Shown: positions 36,771 to 48,541, numbered from the stretch's first letter. The stretch: DNA of 64,000 nucleotides from Martinezella multihospitum (GCF_900094585.1 NZ_FMAG01000001.1:248001-312000); one strand, 5' to 3'. Numbers and translations: made by a program. Notes: a model not told the origin generated them from the sequence alone.

Positions 36771-37862
36771 TTAGAAGCTACGCTCGAAGCGCAGGATACC
36801 AGCCCACTGATCCTGGTTCACAGAATCGAAGTTGGTGTAGGAGACTTCCGGCTCGATGAGCAGGTTCTTGACCGGGTTCCACTTGACGTTGGTGGTTGCG
36901 GCAAAGATCTTCGAGTCGGTGTAGGCGAGCTGGAGGTTCCACTTCAGCTTTTCGTTGATCGGAACGCCAACGCCGCCCCAAACTGCCCAGTCACCCCAGC
37001 CGCACTTCGACGGATCGTTAACGGGGCAAGCCGAACGATCGAGGTTGGTGCCTGCATACTTGTTGAGCTTGTCGCCGTTGGTGTTCCAGCCGCCCATCAA
37101 GAAGGCCGAGAAGGTGCCGAAGTCAGCATCGACACGAGCCTTGACAGCGCCTTCTTCGACGATCGAGTCGTAACCGCCAACGACCTTGAAGCCCCATGCG
37201 CCGGACTTGAAGCCAGCACCGGCAACAACGTCAGGAGCATAATGGTTGCCCTTGTCGTCAGACCACCAGCTTGCGCCGTAGGAAGCGTCGGAGCCGCTGG
37301 AGTTCGAGTCTTCAACCGAGATCACAGCCGTGAAGCCGTTGCCGGCATCGTAGTTGTAGGTCAACTGGTTGAGTTCGTACGGGCCGTCATAGATCACGTC
37401 GTCGTTGATGACGTCGCCGGCATAACCGATGTAGGAGTTATACTGCGAGTCGGCCTTACCGACGAGGAAGCCACCGAGGCTGATGTTGGCGAACAGCAGC
37501 TTGGTGGAGGTCGAGTTGCCGTCGTTCCAGTCCCAACGGATGACCGTGTTGGTCTTCAGCGGGCCGTATTCGGTGTCGGTCGCGGTATCGACGCTCAGCT
37601 CGGCGCGGGTATGCCACAGCGTACCGTTCTTGCTGTTCGGGTTGTAGGCATCGTACCATTCGCCTTCGGTACGGACGCGGCCGCCGATCTTGAGGCAGGT
37701 TTCCGTGCCCGGAATGAAGAAGTAGCCAGCACCGTATGCGTCGCAGATGCGGACGTATTCCAGCGGCTCCGGCTCAGCGGCGACGATCGCGTCTGCTGCG
37801 TGGGCACCGGATACTGCTGCCAGAGCAGCAGCGGAGCCGAGAAGAAGGCTCTTGATGTTCAT
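36771..37862 (-). CDS. RopA-type outer-membrane porin
   Basis: A 363-residue porin with a Sec signal (MNIKSLLLGSAAALAAVSGA, then HAAD) and the alphaproteobacterial porin start VAAEPEPLEYVRICDAYGAG followed by CLKIGGRVRTEGEW. The rest alternates as beta strands and ends in the terminal Phe (GILRFERSF) needed for outer-membrane insertion. AGGAG precedes the ATG at 37862; the longer upstream frame is not needed. It should be a general diffusion trimer, and one of several such genes in a rhizobial genome. Confidence 0.92.
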   Translation of the reverse strand: MNIKSLLLGSAAALAAVSGAHAADAIVAAEPEPLEYVRICDAYGAGYFFIPGTETCLKIGGRVRTEGEWYDAYNPNSKNGTLWHTRAELSVDTATDTEYGPLKTNTVIRWDWNDGNSTSTKLLFANISLGGFLVGKADSQYNSYIGYAGDVINDDVIYDGPYELNQLTYNYDAGNGFTAVISVEDSNSSGSDASYGASWWSDDKGNHYAPDVVAGAGFKSGAWGFKVVGGYDSIVEEGAVKARVDADFGTFSAFLMGGWNTNGDKLNKYAGTNLDRSACPVNDPSKCGWGDWAVWGGVGVPINEKLKWNLQLAYTDSKIFAATTNVKWNPVKNLLIEPEVSYTNFDSVNQDQWAGILRFERSF

Positions 37863-38482
37863 TATTAAACTCCTGGTTGTATTATGCATTTCTATTTTAC
37901 CGCGAGCGCAGAACTGGAACACCACCCTGGAGATCGGTTTGATCCAAACACGACCGGGCAGCCCGGCAAATACGCACCTGATGTTGGCTTGAGTCCCCTC
38001 GAACCTTCATGATTACCCCCGCGGTAAAAGGTTTTGAAATGCCTCTACCGATCCGGCCGATTGCTCGACCGTAAGACAACTTATGTCCTGTATTGGATTT
38101 ACAAACAGCCCGTATGTTTGTCAATTATATGAAGGCCGCCGAGGCGTTAGTCTTGGCCGCTGTTGCTTAAATGCAACTCGCGACCGCAGGCCATGGCAGC
38201 ATCCGGCAAGGATCGCGAAGATGTCCCTATTCATGAAAACACCTGCCGGTCAGGACCGTCGCTCCATCTGAGGCCGGCACGATGTCGGCGATCGATGTCC
38301 GCATGGCAACCCAATCCGGTCATGGCGCAGCCATCGGTAATTCCACGGAAAAATGGCTGGGAGGCTCTGGCCAGTCGGCTTGAGCAAAGATCAGCAATAA
38401 AATTCAATAATTCGCTACACACAGAAATATTGAATTTCCCTAGATTCCGGCGAGTCGCGCCATCGGAGAGGGAAAATCGCGA
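37863..38482. other. 620-bp intergenic region between porin and glycosyltransferase-like gene
   Basis: No protein gene was found. It holds several short dyads: GTTTG-ATC-CAAAC (37937-37949), CCGGG-CAG-CCCGG (37954-37966), ACAAACA-N7-TGTTTGT (38101-38121) and the longer one at 38401-38436. The first lies about 80 bp before the porin start and could be a regulator site for it. A small RNA cannot be excluded. Confidence 0.45.
38401..38436. promoter_or_regulatory. AATTCAATA inverted repeat before the glycosyltransferase-like gene
   Basis: AATTCAATA (38401-38409) and TATTGAATT (38428-38436) are exact reverse complements with an 18-nt spacer, ending 46 bp before the start codon. A regulator site or leader hairpin is possible. 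Confidence 0.35.
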
Positions 38483-39226
38483 ATGAATGAGAACCGGCTG
38501 ATCTTCATAGCGACCCCCTGCTTCGGCGGCCTCGTCACCAAGGACTATATGCAGTCCATTTTCTCACTGATGCAGACCGGGGCGCAGGCAGGCATACAGC
38601 TGACGCTTGCTCTGCTCGGCAATGACGCCCTGATTACCCGCAGCCGAAACACGCTTGTTTCGTCCTTCCTGAACGATACGGCGGCGACCCATATGCTTTT
38701 CATCGACGCCGACATCAGCTTCGAGCCTGATCAGGTCATGAGGCTGCTGGAAGCCGATAAGGATGTGGTCGCCGCCATGTATCCGATCAAGGATTATGAT
38801 TGGGAAACGGCGGCCCGCATCAATTCAGCAGACGGCGAAACACTTGCAGCAGCCGCACTTCACTATGTCGGCACTCCGCTTGTCGGCCAGATTGCAGAGC
38901 GTGAAGGCGATTTCGTCAGCGCCGTCTATGCAGGCACCGGCATGCTTCTGATCAAGCGCAGCGTCATAGAAAGAATGATCGCCGCCTATCCGGAGCTGCG
39001 CTACAACGCAATCCACGCTTATCCCAGCACCAAACGCTCGCCCAGCACGCAATACGCCCTGTTCGAGTGCATGGTCGAGGAGGGAACGGGGATCTATCTC
39101 AGCGAGGACTTCGCCTTCTGTCATCGCTGGCGAGCCCTCGGCGGCAAGATCTGGCTCGATACCGCCAGCAAGCTTTCCCATACCGGCCCTCATCGCTTCG
39201 TCGGCAATACCGCACCACGTTATTGA
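38483..39226 (+). CDS. Glycosyltransferase-like (GT-A fold) protein
   Basis: A 247-residue cytosolic protein. It opens with a nucleotide-sugar-binding strand (LIFIATPCFGGLV) and has a DxD-type motif in MLFIDADISFEPDQVMRLL near residue 75, then YPIKDYDWETAA and a C-terminal EDFAFCHRWRALGGKIWLD like the acidic/base region of family-2 enzymes. It probably transfers a sugar, possibly to a surface polysaccharide. It has no glycan-gene neighbours, so the role is open. Confidence 0.7.
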   Translation: MNENRLIFIATPCFGGLVTKDYMQSIFSLMQTGAQAGIQLTLALLGNDALITRSRNTLVSSFLNDTAATHMLFIDADISFEPDQVMRLLEADKDVVAAMYPIKDYDWETAARINSADGETLAAAALHYVGTPLVGQIAEREGDFVSAVYAGTGMLLIKRSVIERMIAAYPELRYNAIHAYPSTKRSPSTQYALFECMVEEGTGIYLSEDFAFCHRWRALGGKIWLDTASKLSHTGPHRFVGNTAPRY

Positions 39227-39323
39227 GGCGCGGCAGGTCGGCACAACAATCCACACGATAAAGTTGCAATTCGTCGGACGCGGCTATGGTCAATCTCCCG
39301 AAAAATGCGACCGTCGCTGCGGG

Positions 39324-39352
39324 GTTGACAGAGGACAAGAGTAAGGCATAGC
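39324..39352 (+). promoter_or_regulatory. Likely promoter of the thiamine operon
   Basis: GTTGAC (39324-39329; TTGACA from 39325), 17 bp, then CATAGC (39347-39352), near the rhizobial CTTGAC-N17-CTATAT form. The expected RNA start falls just before the TPP riboswitch. The -10 is weak. Confidence 0.5.
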
Positions 39353-39365
39353 CTTTTGACATTCA

Positions 39366-41409
<2,044 letters not shown>

Positions 41410-41410
41410 C

Positions 41411-42388
41411 ATGCGGGTCCTCGTCAAAGGGGCCGGCGTTGCCGGCCTCACGGTCGCCCACGAGCTGATCCGGCGCGGGGCTGAAGTCACAATCTCGGAC
41501 CCAAGCCAGAACTTCCGCCGCGCCGCCTCCTGGCTTGCCGGCGGCATGCTGGCGCCATGGTGCGAGCGGGAAAGCGCCGATGAGGCTGTGCTGGAACGCG
41601 GTCGTGATTCCGCCGATCGGTGGGACGCAATCCTGCCGGGCAAGATCGTCCGCAATGGAACGCTCGTCGTTGCGCCGAACCGCGATCAAAACGAGCTGAA
41701 GCGATTCGCCAGCCGCACGGCGGACTATCGCTGGGTGGACGAAGACAAAATCGCCGCCCTTGAGCCTTCGCTCGCCGGCCGGTTCCGCCAGGGCCTGATC
41801 TTTCCGCAGGAAGCGCATCTCGATCCCCGCGAGATCCTGCAATCATTGAAGGACAACCTGTCTGCAAAAGGCGTCACCTTTATCGACGAGCTCGTGGACG
41901 ACGATAGCTTCTCTGAAGTCGTCGACTGCACGGGTGCGGCCCGCATCGGCCACCTCCGCGATTTGCGCGGCGTGCGGGGCGAAATGCTCTATCTGCAAAG
42001 TGACGAGCTCTCCCTTTCGCGGCCCGTCCGCCTGCTGCATCCACGTTTTCCCGTCTATATCGTGCCGCGCGGCAAAGGCCTGTTCATGATCGGCGCCACG
42101 ATGATCGAGACCGACTTCAATGGACCGATCACCGCCCGTTCGCTGATGGAGCTCTTGAACGCAGCCTATGCGCTGCACCCGGCCTTTGCCGAAGCCACCG
42201 TGGTCGAAACAGACGCCGGCATCCGCCCTGCCTTTCCTGACAATCTTCCCCGCGTAACGCGCGAGGGAGGGACCGTCTTCGTCAACGGCCTTTATCGTCA
42301 CGGCTTCCTGCTGGCGCCGGCGATGGCCGAAGAAGCCGCCGATCTCATCTTTTGCAGACACAACAACAGGAGCCGCCAATGCGCCTGA
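41411..42388 (+). CDS. thiO: Glycine oxidase ThiO
   Basis: A 325-residue FAD-dependent oxidase giving dehydroglycine (iminoglycine) for thiazole formation. It starts with the dinucleotide-binding motif GAGVAGLTVAHELIRRGAEV and carries ASWLAGGMLAPWCE, then GIRPAFPDNLPRV near the C-terminus. The ATG lies one base after the thiC stop (TGACATG). It overlaps thiS by 10 bp. Confidence 0.93.
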   Translation: MRVLVKGAGVAGLTVAHELIRRGAEVTISDPSQNFRRAASWLAGGMLAPWCERESADEAVLERGRDSADRWDAILPGKIVRNGTLVVAPNRDQNELKRFASRTADYRWVDEDKIAALEPSLAGRFRQGLIFPQEAHLDPREILQSLKDNLSAKGVTFIDELVDDDSFSEVVDCTGAARIGHLRDLRGVRGEMLYLQSDELSLSRPVRLLHPRFPVYIVPRGKGLFMIGATMIETDFNGPITARSLMELLNAAYALHPAFAEATVVETDAGIRPAFPDNLPRVTREGGTVFVNGLYRHGFLLAPAMAEEAADLIFCRHNNRSRQCA

Positions 42389-42576
42389 TCATCAATGGCG
42401 AAGCCCAGATTGTCGAAGCAATCACGCTCTCGCAGCTTCTCACAGTACTCGAATATGAGGGCGAATGGCTGGCAACCGCCGTCAACGGCGAGCTCGTCCA
42501 TAGCGACGAGCGCGATAACCATACCCTGACCGACGACGACAGGATCGAAATCCTCACTCCAATGCAAGGAGGTTGA
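42379..42576 (+). CDS. thiS: Sulfur carrier protein ThiS
   Basis: A 65-residue ubiquitin-like protein ending in the Gly-Gly tail (MQGG) that is adenylated and thiocarboxylated to carry sulfur to ThiG. The N-terminal MRLIINGEAQ strand is typical. The start at 42379 overlaps the thiO end; a longer frame would add nine residues unlike the family. Confidence 0.94.
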   Translation: MRLIINGEAQIVEAITLSQLLTVLEYEGEWLATAVNGELVHSDERDNHTLTDDDRIEILTPMQGG

Positions 42577-42579
42577 CCC

Positions 42580-43353
42580 GTGCTTGAACTCTATGGAACC
42601 CAAATCGCATCGCGCCTCCTTCTCGGCACGGCACGCTACCCCTCCCCGGCGGTGCTGGCGGAAGCGGTCAAACGTTCGCAAACGGGGATCGTGACCGTAT
42701 CGCTGCGCCGGGAAACCGCGGGAGGGCGCAATGGCGGCGCATTCTTCGAGATGATTCGCGAGCTCGGCGTTCGCGTCCTTCCCAATACCGCCGGCTGCCA
42801 CGGCGTATCCGAGGCGGTCCTGACCGCGAAAATGGCGCGCGAAGTGTTTCGGACCAACTGGATCAAGCTCGAGGTGATCGGCAACCACGATACACTGCAG
42901 CCCGACGTCTTCGCGCTGGTGGAAGCGGCGAGAATCCTTGCCGACGAGGGATTCGAGGTCTTTCCTTATACGACGGACGATCTCGTCGTCGCCGAGCGGC
43001 TGCTGGAAGCCGGATGCAAGGTACTGATGCCCTGGTGCGCGCCAATCGGAACAGCGGCGGGACCGCTCAATCTCTCCGCCCTGCGCTCGATGCGGGCGCA
43101 TTTTCCCGAGGTGCCGCTGATCGTGGATGCCGGTATCGGCAGGCCGTCGCACGCGACCACCGTCATAGAGCTAGGTTTCGATGCCGTGCTCTTGAACACA
43201 GCCGTTGCCGGCGCCGGCGACCCGATAGCGATGGCGGAAGCCTTCGCCAAGGCGATTGATGCCGGCAGACAGGCATTTGGCGCCGGCATGCTGGAGCCGC
43301 GCGACATGGCCGTGCCATCGACACCCGTCATTGGAAAGGCAGTTTTCTCGTGA
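42580..43353 (+). CDS. thiG: Thiazole synthase ThiG
   Basis: A 257-residue TIM-barrel enzyme joining deoxyxylulose phosphate, dehydroglycine and ThiS sulfur into the thiazole. It has [25 protein letters not shown], and [10 protein letters not shown] with the Schiff-base Lys. The start is GTG at 42580, 3 bp after the thiS stop, with the ribosome site AAGGAGG inside thiS. It overlaps thiE by GTGA. Confidence 0.95.
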   Translation: MLELYGTQIASRLLLGTARYPSPAVLAEAVKRSQTGIVTVSLRRETAGGRNGGAFFEMIRELGVRVLPNTAGCHGVSEAVLTAKMAREVFRTNWIKLEVIGNHDTLQPDVFALVEAARILADEGFEVFPYTTDDLVVAERLLEAGCKVLMPWCAPIGTAAGPLNLSALRSMRAHFPEVPLIVDAGIGRPSHATTVIELGFDAVLLNTAVAGAGDPIAMAEAFAKAIDAGRQAFGAGMLEPRDMAVPSTPVIGKAVFS

Positions 43354-43961
43354 GACTCGACTCCTTCTATCTGATCGTCGATAGCGCCGCCTGGATCAGG
43401 CGTCTGGTGCCGCTCGGCGTCAAGCTGGTGCAGTTGCGCATCAAGGATCGCCCAACCTCCAACATTCGCGCGGAAATTCGCGAATCGAAGGCAATTTGCG
43501 CCGCGCATGAGTGCCAATTGATCGTCAACGACTATTGGCAGCTGGCGATCGAGGAGGGCTGCGACTTTATTCATCTCGGCCAGGAGGATCTCGCCTCTGC
43601 CGATCTCGCTGCTCTTCGCACAGCCGGATTGAAGCTTGGGCTCTCGACGCACGACGAGGCGGAACTGACGGTGGCGCTTGCGGCCGAACCCGACTACATA
43701 GCGCTTGGGCCGATCTATCCAACCATTCTCAAGGCCATGCCCTGGGCACCGCAGGGTCTGGAACGCATCGGCCAATGGAAAGCCCGCATCGGTAATCGGC
43801 CGCTTGTGGCAATCGGCGGCCTGAGCGTCGAACGCCTTGCCGGTGTATTCGAACACGGTGCTGATATCGCTGCGGTCGTCACCGACATCACACGCAATCA
43901 TGACCCCGAATCGCGAACGCTCGAATGGATCGATGCGACACGACGATTGCCTCCAAATTGA
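43350..43961 (+). CDS. thiE: Thiamine-phosphate synthase ThiE
   Basis: A 203-residue TIM-barrel enzyme coupling thiazole phosphate and pyrimidine pyrophosphate to thiamine phosphate. It has [30 protein letters not shown] metal/pyrophosphate residues and [19 protein letters not shown]. The start is GTG at 43350. A TenI-like role is possible, but as the only ThiE-type gene here ThiE is favoured. Confidence 0.9.
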   Translation: MRLDSFYLIVDSAAWIRRLVPLGVKLVQLRIKDRPTSNIRAEIRESKAICAAHECQLIVNDYWQLAIEEGCDFIHLGQEDLASADLAALRTAGLKLGLSTHDEAELTVALAAEPDYIALGPIYPTILKAMPWAPQGLERIGQWKARIGNRPLVAIGGLSVERLAGVFEHGADIAAVVTDITRNHDPESRTLEWIDATRRLPPN

Positions 43962-44122
43962 CAAGATCGCTCGACCAAACGCCATGCAGAGCCCGATTTT
44001 TATGGTCTGTTGCCTGATGAACGGCACATTCATAAAATATTCAGCTGAACATAATCATGCTTAAGACGTTGATTAAATGGCTCGCGTATTCGCTGAGCAC
44101 AAAGGCTGCTTTGGAGGTAGTC

Positions 44123-44476
44123 ATGATAAAGAAGACGGTTCTTACGGTTCTGCTGGCCGCTACGGTCGTAGGTGGCGCACTGGCGCCCGTCAGCAGCGCA
44201 CAGGCGCAGTATTACGACGGTCGCCCGCCCTATCGCGGCGACTGGCGCGGCCATGACGATTGGCGTCGCCATCACCACCATGGCAATGGTGGCGCGATCG
44301 CCGGCGGTGTCGCCGCAGGTCTCCTCGGCGGACTGATCGTCGGCGGCGCCCTTGCCAATAGAGGCCCGGTTTACGAAGTCGCCCCGCCGCCGCCGAGATG
44401 CTGGTTCGAGGACCGTCAGGTTCAGAACCAGTATGATGACGGCTGGCACTACGAGCGCATTCGCGTTTGTAACTAA
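44123..44476 (+). CDS. Small exported glycine-zipper protein
   Basis: A 117-residue protein with a Sec signal (MIKKTVLTVLLAATVVGGAL, cut near AQAQ). The mature part has a basic/His patch (WRRHHHHGNG), a glycine-zipper membrane segment (GGVAAGLLGGLIVGGALANR), and a Pro-rich tail with CWFEDRQVQNQYDDGWHYER closed by a terminal Cys, likely a disulfide. TTGGAGG precedes the ATG. Such proteins are common in rhizobial envelopes, with unknown role. Confidence 0.82.
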   Translation: MIKKTVLTVLLAATVVGGALAPVSSAQAQYYDGRPPYRGDWRGHDDWRRHHHHGNGGAIAGGVAAGLLGGLIVGGALANRGPVYEVAPPPPRCWFEDRQVQNQYDDGWHYERIRVCN

Positions 44477-44530
44477 CCGGTCAACGATGCATCGTCCTGA
44501 ATGGGCGCATCGTTTGATGAACGATTTGGA

Positions 44531-44565
44531 TTTGCCGGCGGCCAAAACCGTCGGCAAACTGTTTT
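44531..44565 (+). terminator. Terminator after the glycine-zipper gene
   Basis: TTTGCCG (44531-44537) pairs with CGGCAAA (44552-44558), followed by CTGTTTT. Confidence 0.6.
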
Positions 44566-44576
44566 AGGCCGGCAAA

Positions 44577-45449
44577 TTATAGCCCATGCGTCCTTGGATA
44601 GGCATTGCGCTCGGGAAATATTCGCCCGACAAGACTTTCGGGCTCGGGCCGCCAGATTTCGACCAGCAGCGGATAACAGGGCACAGTATCGCTCGAATGC
44701 TCGCTGCCGCAGTCGCCGCCCGGACAGGCTGAGAGCGCGCCAAGAAGATCGATCTCCGCGAAGAACTCGATGAAATCACCCGGCCGCACCGGGCTTGCCT
44801 TCATGAAATATTGGTGCGTGTCGCGGGTGAAACCCGTGCACATGAAGACATTCAGCACGTCGTGAACGTGGAACTCCGCCTCCTGGATGGGGATGTTCAT
44901 TTCCTTGGCGAGCGCCCGTGACAGGTTCGAATGGCAGCAATGGTGATAGTCATCGCCTTTCAATAGCCGGTTCGTGTAGGGATCACAGCGCGTGCCGATG
45001 ACGTCGTGAACGCCTGCCCCATCCGCGTCCCAGCCATACCAGCCAAGCGTATCATGGGTGATCGTCGCCATCGGCCGCAGATAGGGCAACGTGCTCCACA
45101 GCCGATCGCCGACACCGACATGGGTGGCGTGCAAAGCCCGCGTTTTGCCGCTGAAGAAGCGCTCCGAAAGATCCTCTATATTCCACAGATTGAGATCGCC
45201 AACCTGCGCGCCCTCCACGCTGACGATCCGGAAGAAATGTCCCTTCGGCACGCGAAAACTGCCGCCTTCGCGCGGGGGCACGATGATTTCGGCCATCTTG
45301 GTCATGGTTTGCCTTGCCGCCCGCAGCACATCCATGTCGGCCGGCGGCAGAGTTCCGTTCGGATACACGACAACGGGTGGCTTGCCGCGCCGCTCCTCGG
45401 CATCGGCGGGAGCGGGCATATCGAAAATACTGTTCATGGCGGCTTTCAT
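44577..45449 (-). CDS. DUF1989 (urea carboxylase-associated) family protein
   Basis: A 290-residue protein with the DUF1989 core: GTFRV-type strand GSFRVPKGHFFRIVSVEG, GDLNLWNIEDLSERF, then HDVIGTRCDPYTNRLLKGDD, and the Cys/His-rich HHCCHSNLSRAL and SACPGGDCGSEHS clusters that may bind metal. Relatives sit near urea/carbamate catabolic genes; activity is unassigned. It is divergent from a LysR gene across a clean dyad, so that regulator probably controls it. An alternative start lies 12 bp downstream. Confidence 0.83.
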   Translation of the reverse strand: MKAAMNSIFDMPAPADAEERRGKPPVVVYPNGTLPPADMDVLRAARQTMTKMAEIIVPPREGGSFRVPKGHFFRIVSVEGAQVGDLNLWNIEDLSERFFSGKTRALHATHVGVGDRLWSTLPYLRPMATITHDTLGWYGWDADGAGVHDVIGTRCDPYTNRLLKGDDYHHCCHSNLSRALAKEMNIPIQEAEFHVHDVLNVFMCTGFTRDTHQYFMKASPVRPGDFIEFFAEIDLLGALSACPGGDCGSEHSSDTVPCYPLLVEIWRPEPESLVGRIFPERNAYPRTHGL

Positions 45450-45539
45450 TCCTCACCGATCTGACAAGAAGACATTCGTTTCGGCAGCACTGTAAGGATA
45501 CCAGATCCTTGCGCAACGGTGATCGGGCTTGCGCTTTGA

Positions 45540-45554
45540 CTAAGTCTTACTTAG
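45540..45554. promoter_or_regulatory. LysR-type palindrome
   Basis: CTAAGT-CTT-ACTTAG (45540-45554) is a perfect dyad 9 bp before the LysR start codon and in the promoter shared with the DUF1989 gene. It has the T-N11-A form typical of LysR sites. Confidence 0.55.
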
Positions 45555-45563
45555 CCTAACAGA

Positions 45564-46424
45564 ATGCAACATGTCCCGCTTGCCTCCCTTCGCGCCTTCG
45601 AGGCGGCCATTCGCCACGAGAGTTTTGCCAAGGCGGCGGCTGAACTCAATCTCACAGCCGCGGGTGTCAGCCAGCATGTGCGTACCCTGGAGGAATGGCT
45701 CGGCATCAAGCTCTTCACGCGTCATGCCCGTGGTGTCACGGCAACGATGGCCGGCCGTGAATTCGGGGCTGCCGTTGCAACTGGCCTCGGACATATCGAT
45801 ATCGCCGCCCGACAGCTGCGGTTTGCCAGCAATAATCGGCCGGTCAGCGTGGCCTGTATTGCTTCCGTCGCCACGCGCTGGCTGATACCGCGATTGCAGG
45901 CATTCAAGAAGGAATACCCCGAAATTCAGATCAATATCGTCTACGCACTCGATGCGAGGACGCCGGAGGCGGCGAGCGTCGATCTGTTGATCCGCCATGG
46001 ACCAAGGCCAGCGGTCAATGCGGTTTCCCTGTTGCCCGCCGAAACGCGGCCAACCTGTTCCGTGGAGTATGAACGCCGCCACGGACCGATCGAGAAGCCG
46101 ACCGATCTTCTCGGTCTGGATCTTCTGCACGATGAAACGACGGCCGCCTGGACGCGTTGGTTCGCGCTTGAGAATATCTATCGGCCCTTGAAACCCGGTC
46201 CGGTCTTTGCCGATTTCGGATTGATGATCGGATCCGTTATCGGCGGTCAGGGTATCGGGCTCTGTCCGAGCACCTTGATTTCGGACGAGCTGGCCAATGG
46301 CACGTTGATCATCCTGTTCGACACACCGTTGGATATAGACAAGAGCTATTGGCTGCTGCCGGCAGACCGCCTTTCCAGCGAAGCGGAGACATTTCGCGAC
46401 TGGCTGATCTCCGTTAGCAAATAG
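45564..46424 (+). CDS. LysR-family regulator (GcvA-like)
   Basis: A 286-residue regulator with the LysR winged helix at residues 5-62 (LASLRAFEAAIRHESFAKAA, then LTAAGVSQHVRTLEEW) and an effector domain ending with the GcvA-type GIGLCPSTLISDELANGTL. It is divergent from the DUF1989 gene, which is its likely target along with itself. Confidence 0.88.
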   Translation: MQHVPLASLRAFEAAIRHESFAKAAAELNLTAAGVSQHVRTLEEWLGIKLFTRHARGVTATMAGREFGAAVATGLGHIDIAARQLRFASNNRPVSVACIASVATRWLIPRLQAFKKEYPEIQINIVYALDARTPEAASVDLLIRHGPRPAVNAVSLLPAETRPTCSVEYERRHGPIEKPTDLLGLDLLHDETTAAWTRWFALENIYRPLKPGPVFADFGLMIGSVIGGQGIGLCPSTLISDELANGTLIILFDTPLDIDKSYWLLPADRLSSEAETFRDWLISVSK

Positions 46425-46465
46425 GCTGCAAAGGGCGCGAAACCCGGAGCTGCGGCAAGCCTGAA

Positions 46466-47488
46466 TCAGAGACCTTCGGCCGTAATCGTCAGAAAGCGGA
46501 CCGGATCGGGGTCGATATCGGTGTCGATCAGGCCCAGCCGCTTCAGTGTCAGATCGATGGCACGCCGGGCCTGAACTTCCGGAGCCTGGTCGAGAACGAT
46601 CGTCATCAGGTCCTCTTTGAGATAGGCGCGCGTCGCATCGGACAATTCATGCCCGACCCAGAAGACCGGCCGTTGACGATATCGGCGCAGAACCGTCGCG
46701 ATCGCGGCATTGTCGCCGCCGGCGCTATAGAGGCCGGCAATGTCGGTATATCTGGCGAAGGCGCTCGTCAGCAGCTCGATCGTCTTCATTTCATCGTCCT
46801 CATCGAACATGACTTCGACGAAGCGATGCGATGGGTTCGCATGATCGAGCAGATAGTTGGAAAAGCCGCGGATGCGTGCCTTGTGGTTCTCGTAAGCGCC
46901 GCTGTGGCAGAGCGCGACGAAAGTACCGGAGATATTGGCCTGCATCCGCGCCATGTAGAAGGCAGCGGTGCGACCGGCCGCCTCATTGTCGATGCCGACG
47001 TAAGGCAGTTCCAGCGCCGGCCGCGTCATGATCTGCACGACAGGAATGCCGCCGCTGGCAGCCTTGCGGACGCTGCCGACAACATCGGGATGATCGGGCG
47101 CAACGACGATCAAGGCAGAGCGCCGTGCCTGGGGATTGGCGATATGGCGCGAGAAGTCGGCGGGATCATCTTCCCTGGCAAAGGTCCGCTGGATCTGGAT
47201 ATCCTTGTCGAGCAAGGCGGCGATGCGCTCGAAAGCACGATTGAGCCTAGAGTAGAAATAAGTCTCAGGCCGGAGCAACACGACTTCGATGCGCACCAGA
47301 CCATGCCTGGTGCCAGCAAGTGGCATGCGGTAGCCGAGCCGCTTGGCCGCAATGAATATCTTTTCCGCCGTCTCCGGCAACACATTGCCGCGGCCGTTGA
47401 GCGCACGCTCGACGGTGGCTGCTCCCACACCCGCGGCCGCCGCCACATCCTTCAACGTAACCTTGGCCACGCTTCCCTCATTTTCCAA
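46466..47488 (-). CDS. LacI-family transcriptional regulator
   Basis: A 340-residue regulator with the LacI head (VTLKDVAAAAGVGAATVERA, residues 10-29) and a periplasmic-binding-like core. VERALNGRG replaces the usual VSRALNG, a variant seen in some rhizobial sugar regulators. No sugar operon flanks it on either side, so its target is outside this stretch or elsewhere. Ligand unknown. Confidence 0.87.
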   Translation of the reverse strand: MENEGSVAKVTLKDVAAAAGVGAATVERALNGRGNVLPETAEKIFIAAKRLGYRMPLAGTRHGLVRIEVVLLRPETYFYSRLNRAFERIAALLDKDIQIQRTFAREDDPADFSRHIANPQARRSALIVVAPDHPDVVGSVRKAASGGIPVVQIMTRPALELPYVGIDNEAAGRTAAFYMARMQANISGTFVALCHSGAYENHKARIRGFSNYLLDHANPSHRFVEVMFDEDDEMKTIELLTSAFARYTDIAGLYSAGGDNAAIATVLRRYRQRPVFWVGHELSDATRAYLKEDLMTIVLDQAPEVQARRAIDLTLKRLGLIDTDIDPDPVRFLTITAEGL

Positions 47489-47540
47489 CCCGATGATCAG
47501 ATTTGATCATGGATTTGCAGCTGATGAAAGAGGAGGAATA

Positions 47541-48425
47541 TCAGCCGAAGCGAGCAACGAGAAAATCGATGACGCTGCGCAGCATGGCCGTCGGACGCCG
47601 GTCCGGCGCATAAACCAGATGCATCGGTGTCGGCTTGTACGACCATTGCGGCAATACCGGCTCAAGACGGCCGGCATCGAGATCGGCAGCCAAAAGCAGT
47701 TCCGGCTGCAACGCAATACCGGCTCCGTGCAGGGCGGCAACACGCAGAGCGCCGCCCTGATTGGTGGTGAACCTGCCCTTGATGGCGATCTCGCGCGTTT
47801 CCCCGTCCGGACCGACGAGATGCCAGCGCCCCTGAAGACGCCAGTAGGAATGGCCAAGGCACATGTGATCGACGAGATCCTCGGGGCTTTGCGGCCTACC
47901 GCAGCGATCCAGATAATCCGGCGATGCCGCGAGAATACGCCGATAGGGTTTTAGTGGACGCGCCACAAGATTGGTGTCCGTCAGATCGCCTATATGGATG
48001 CCGAGTTCGTAACCTTCACCGATCAGATCATGCGGATTATTGTCGAGCGCCAGATCGACGCTGACCTCGAGATTCTCATGCAGATAGTCGACAAGCGCCG
48101 GCACGAGGCTTTGCGTCCCGAAACTGACGGGAGCTACGAGCCGCAGGCGCCCACGTGGCGCCGATTGCAGCTCGGATGCCGATTGCTCGGCAAGCTCCAC
48201 CTCCGCCAGCACCGTCTTGCAGCGCTCGTAATAGAGCTTGCCGACCTCGGTCAATTGGTGACGGCGCGTGGTGCGGTGAAGCAGGCGTGCACCAAGCCGC
48301 TGTTCGATCGTCCTCACATGCTTGGCGACCATGGCCGACGACACCTGGCTGATATCGGCCGCGGCAGCGAAGCTGCCATGCTCGACCACCCTGACGAACA
48401 TCGACATTCCGGCCAACTTGTCCAT
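47541..48425 (-). CDS. LysR-family regulator
   Basis: A 294-residue regulator starting MDKLAGMSMFVRVVEHGSFA with helix-turn-helix ISQVSSAMVAKHVRTIEQRL, the aliphatic-signature type of the CrgA/AaeR group. The start at 48425 is the family norm; the frame runs 22 codons further without support. It is divergent from a small tautomerase gene 116 bp away, a probable target. Confidence 0.88.
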   Translation of the reverse strand: MDKLAGMSMFVRVVEHGSFAAAADISQVSSAMVAKHVRTIEQRLGARLLHRTTRRHQLTEVGKLYYERCKTVLAEVELAEQSASELQSAPRGRLRLVAPVSFGTQSLVPALVDYLHENLEVSVDLALDNNPHDLIGEGYELGIHIGDLTDTNLVARPLKPYRRILAASPDYLDRCGRPQSPEDLVDHMCLGHSYWRLQGRWHLVGPDGETREIAIKGRFTTNQGGALRVAALHGAGIALQPELLLAADLDAGRLEPVLPQWSYKPTPMHLVYAPDRRPTAMLRSVIDFLVARFG

Positions 48426-48541
48426 GATTGCATACCTAATGGTTCGGAATGAAGCAAATAGGAGCGTATTTATCGCCAATTGGTTTTGCAAGATAGTCCT
48501 TGGTGCCTAATGTCAGGCGATAAGTCTCTCAAGGAGTTGCC

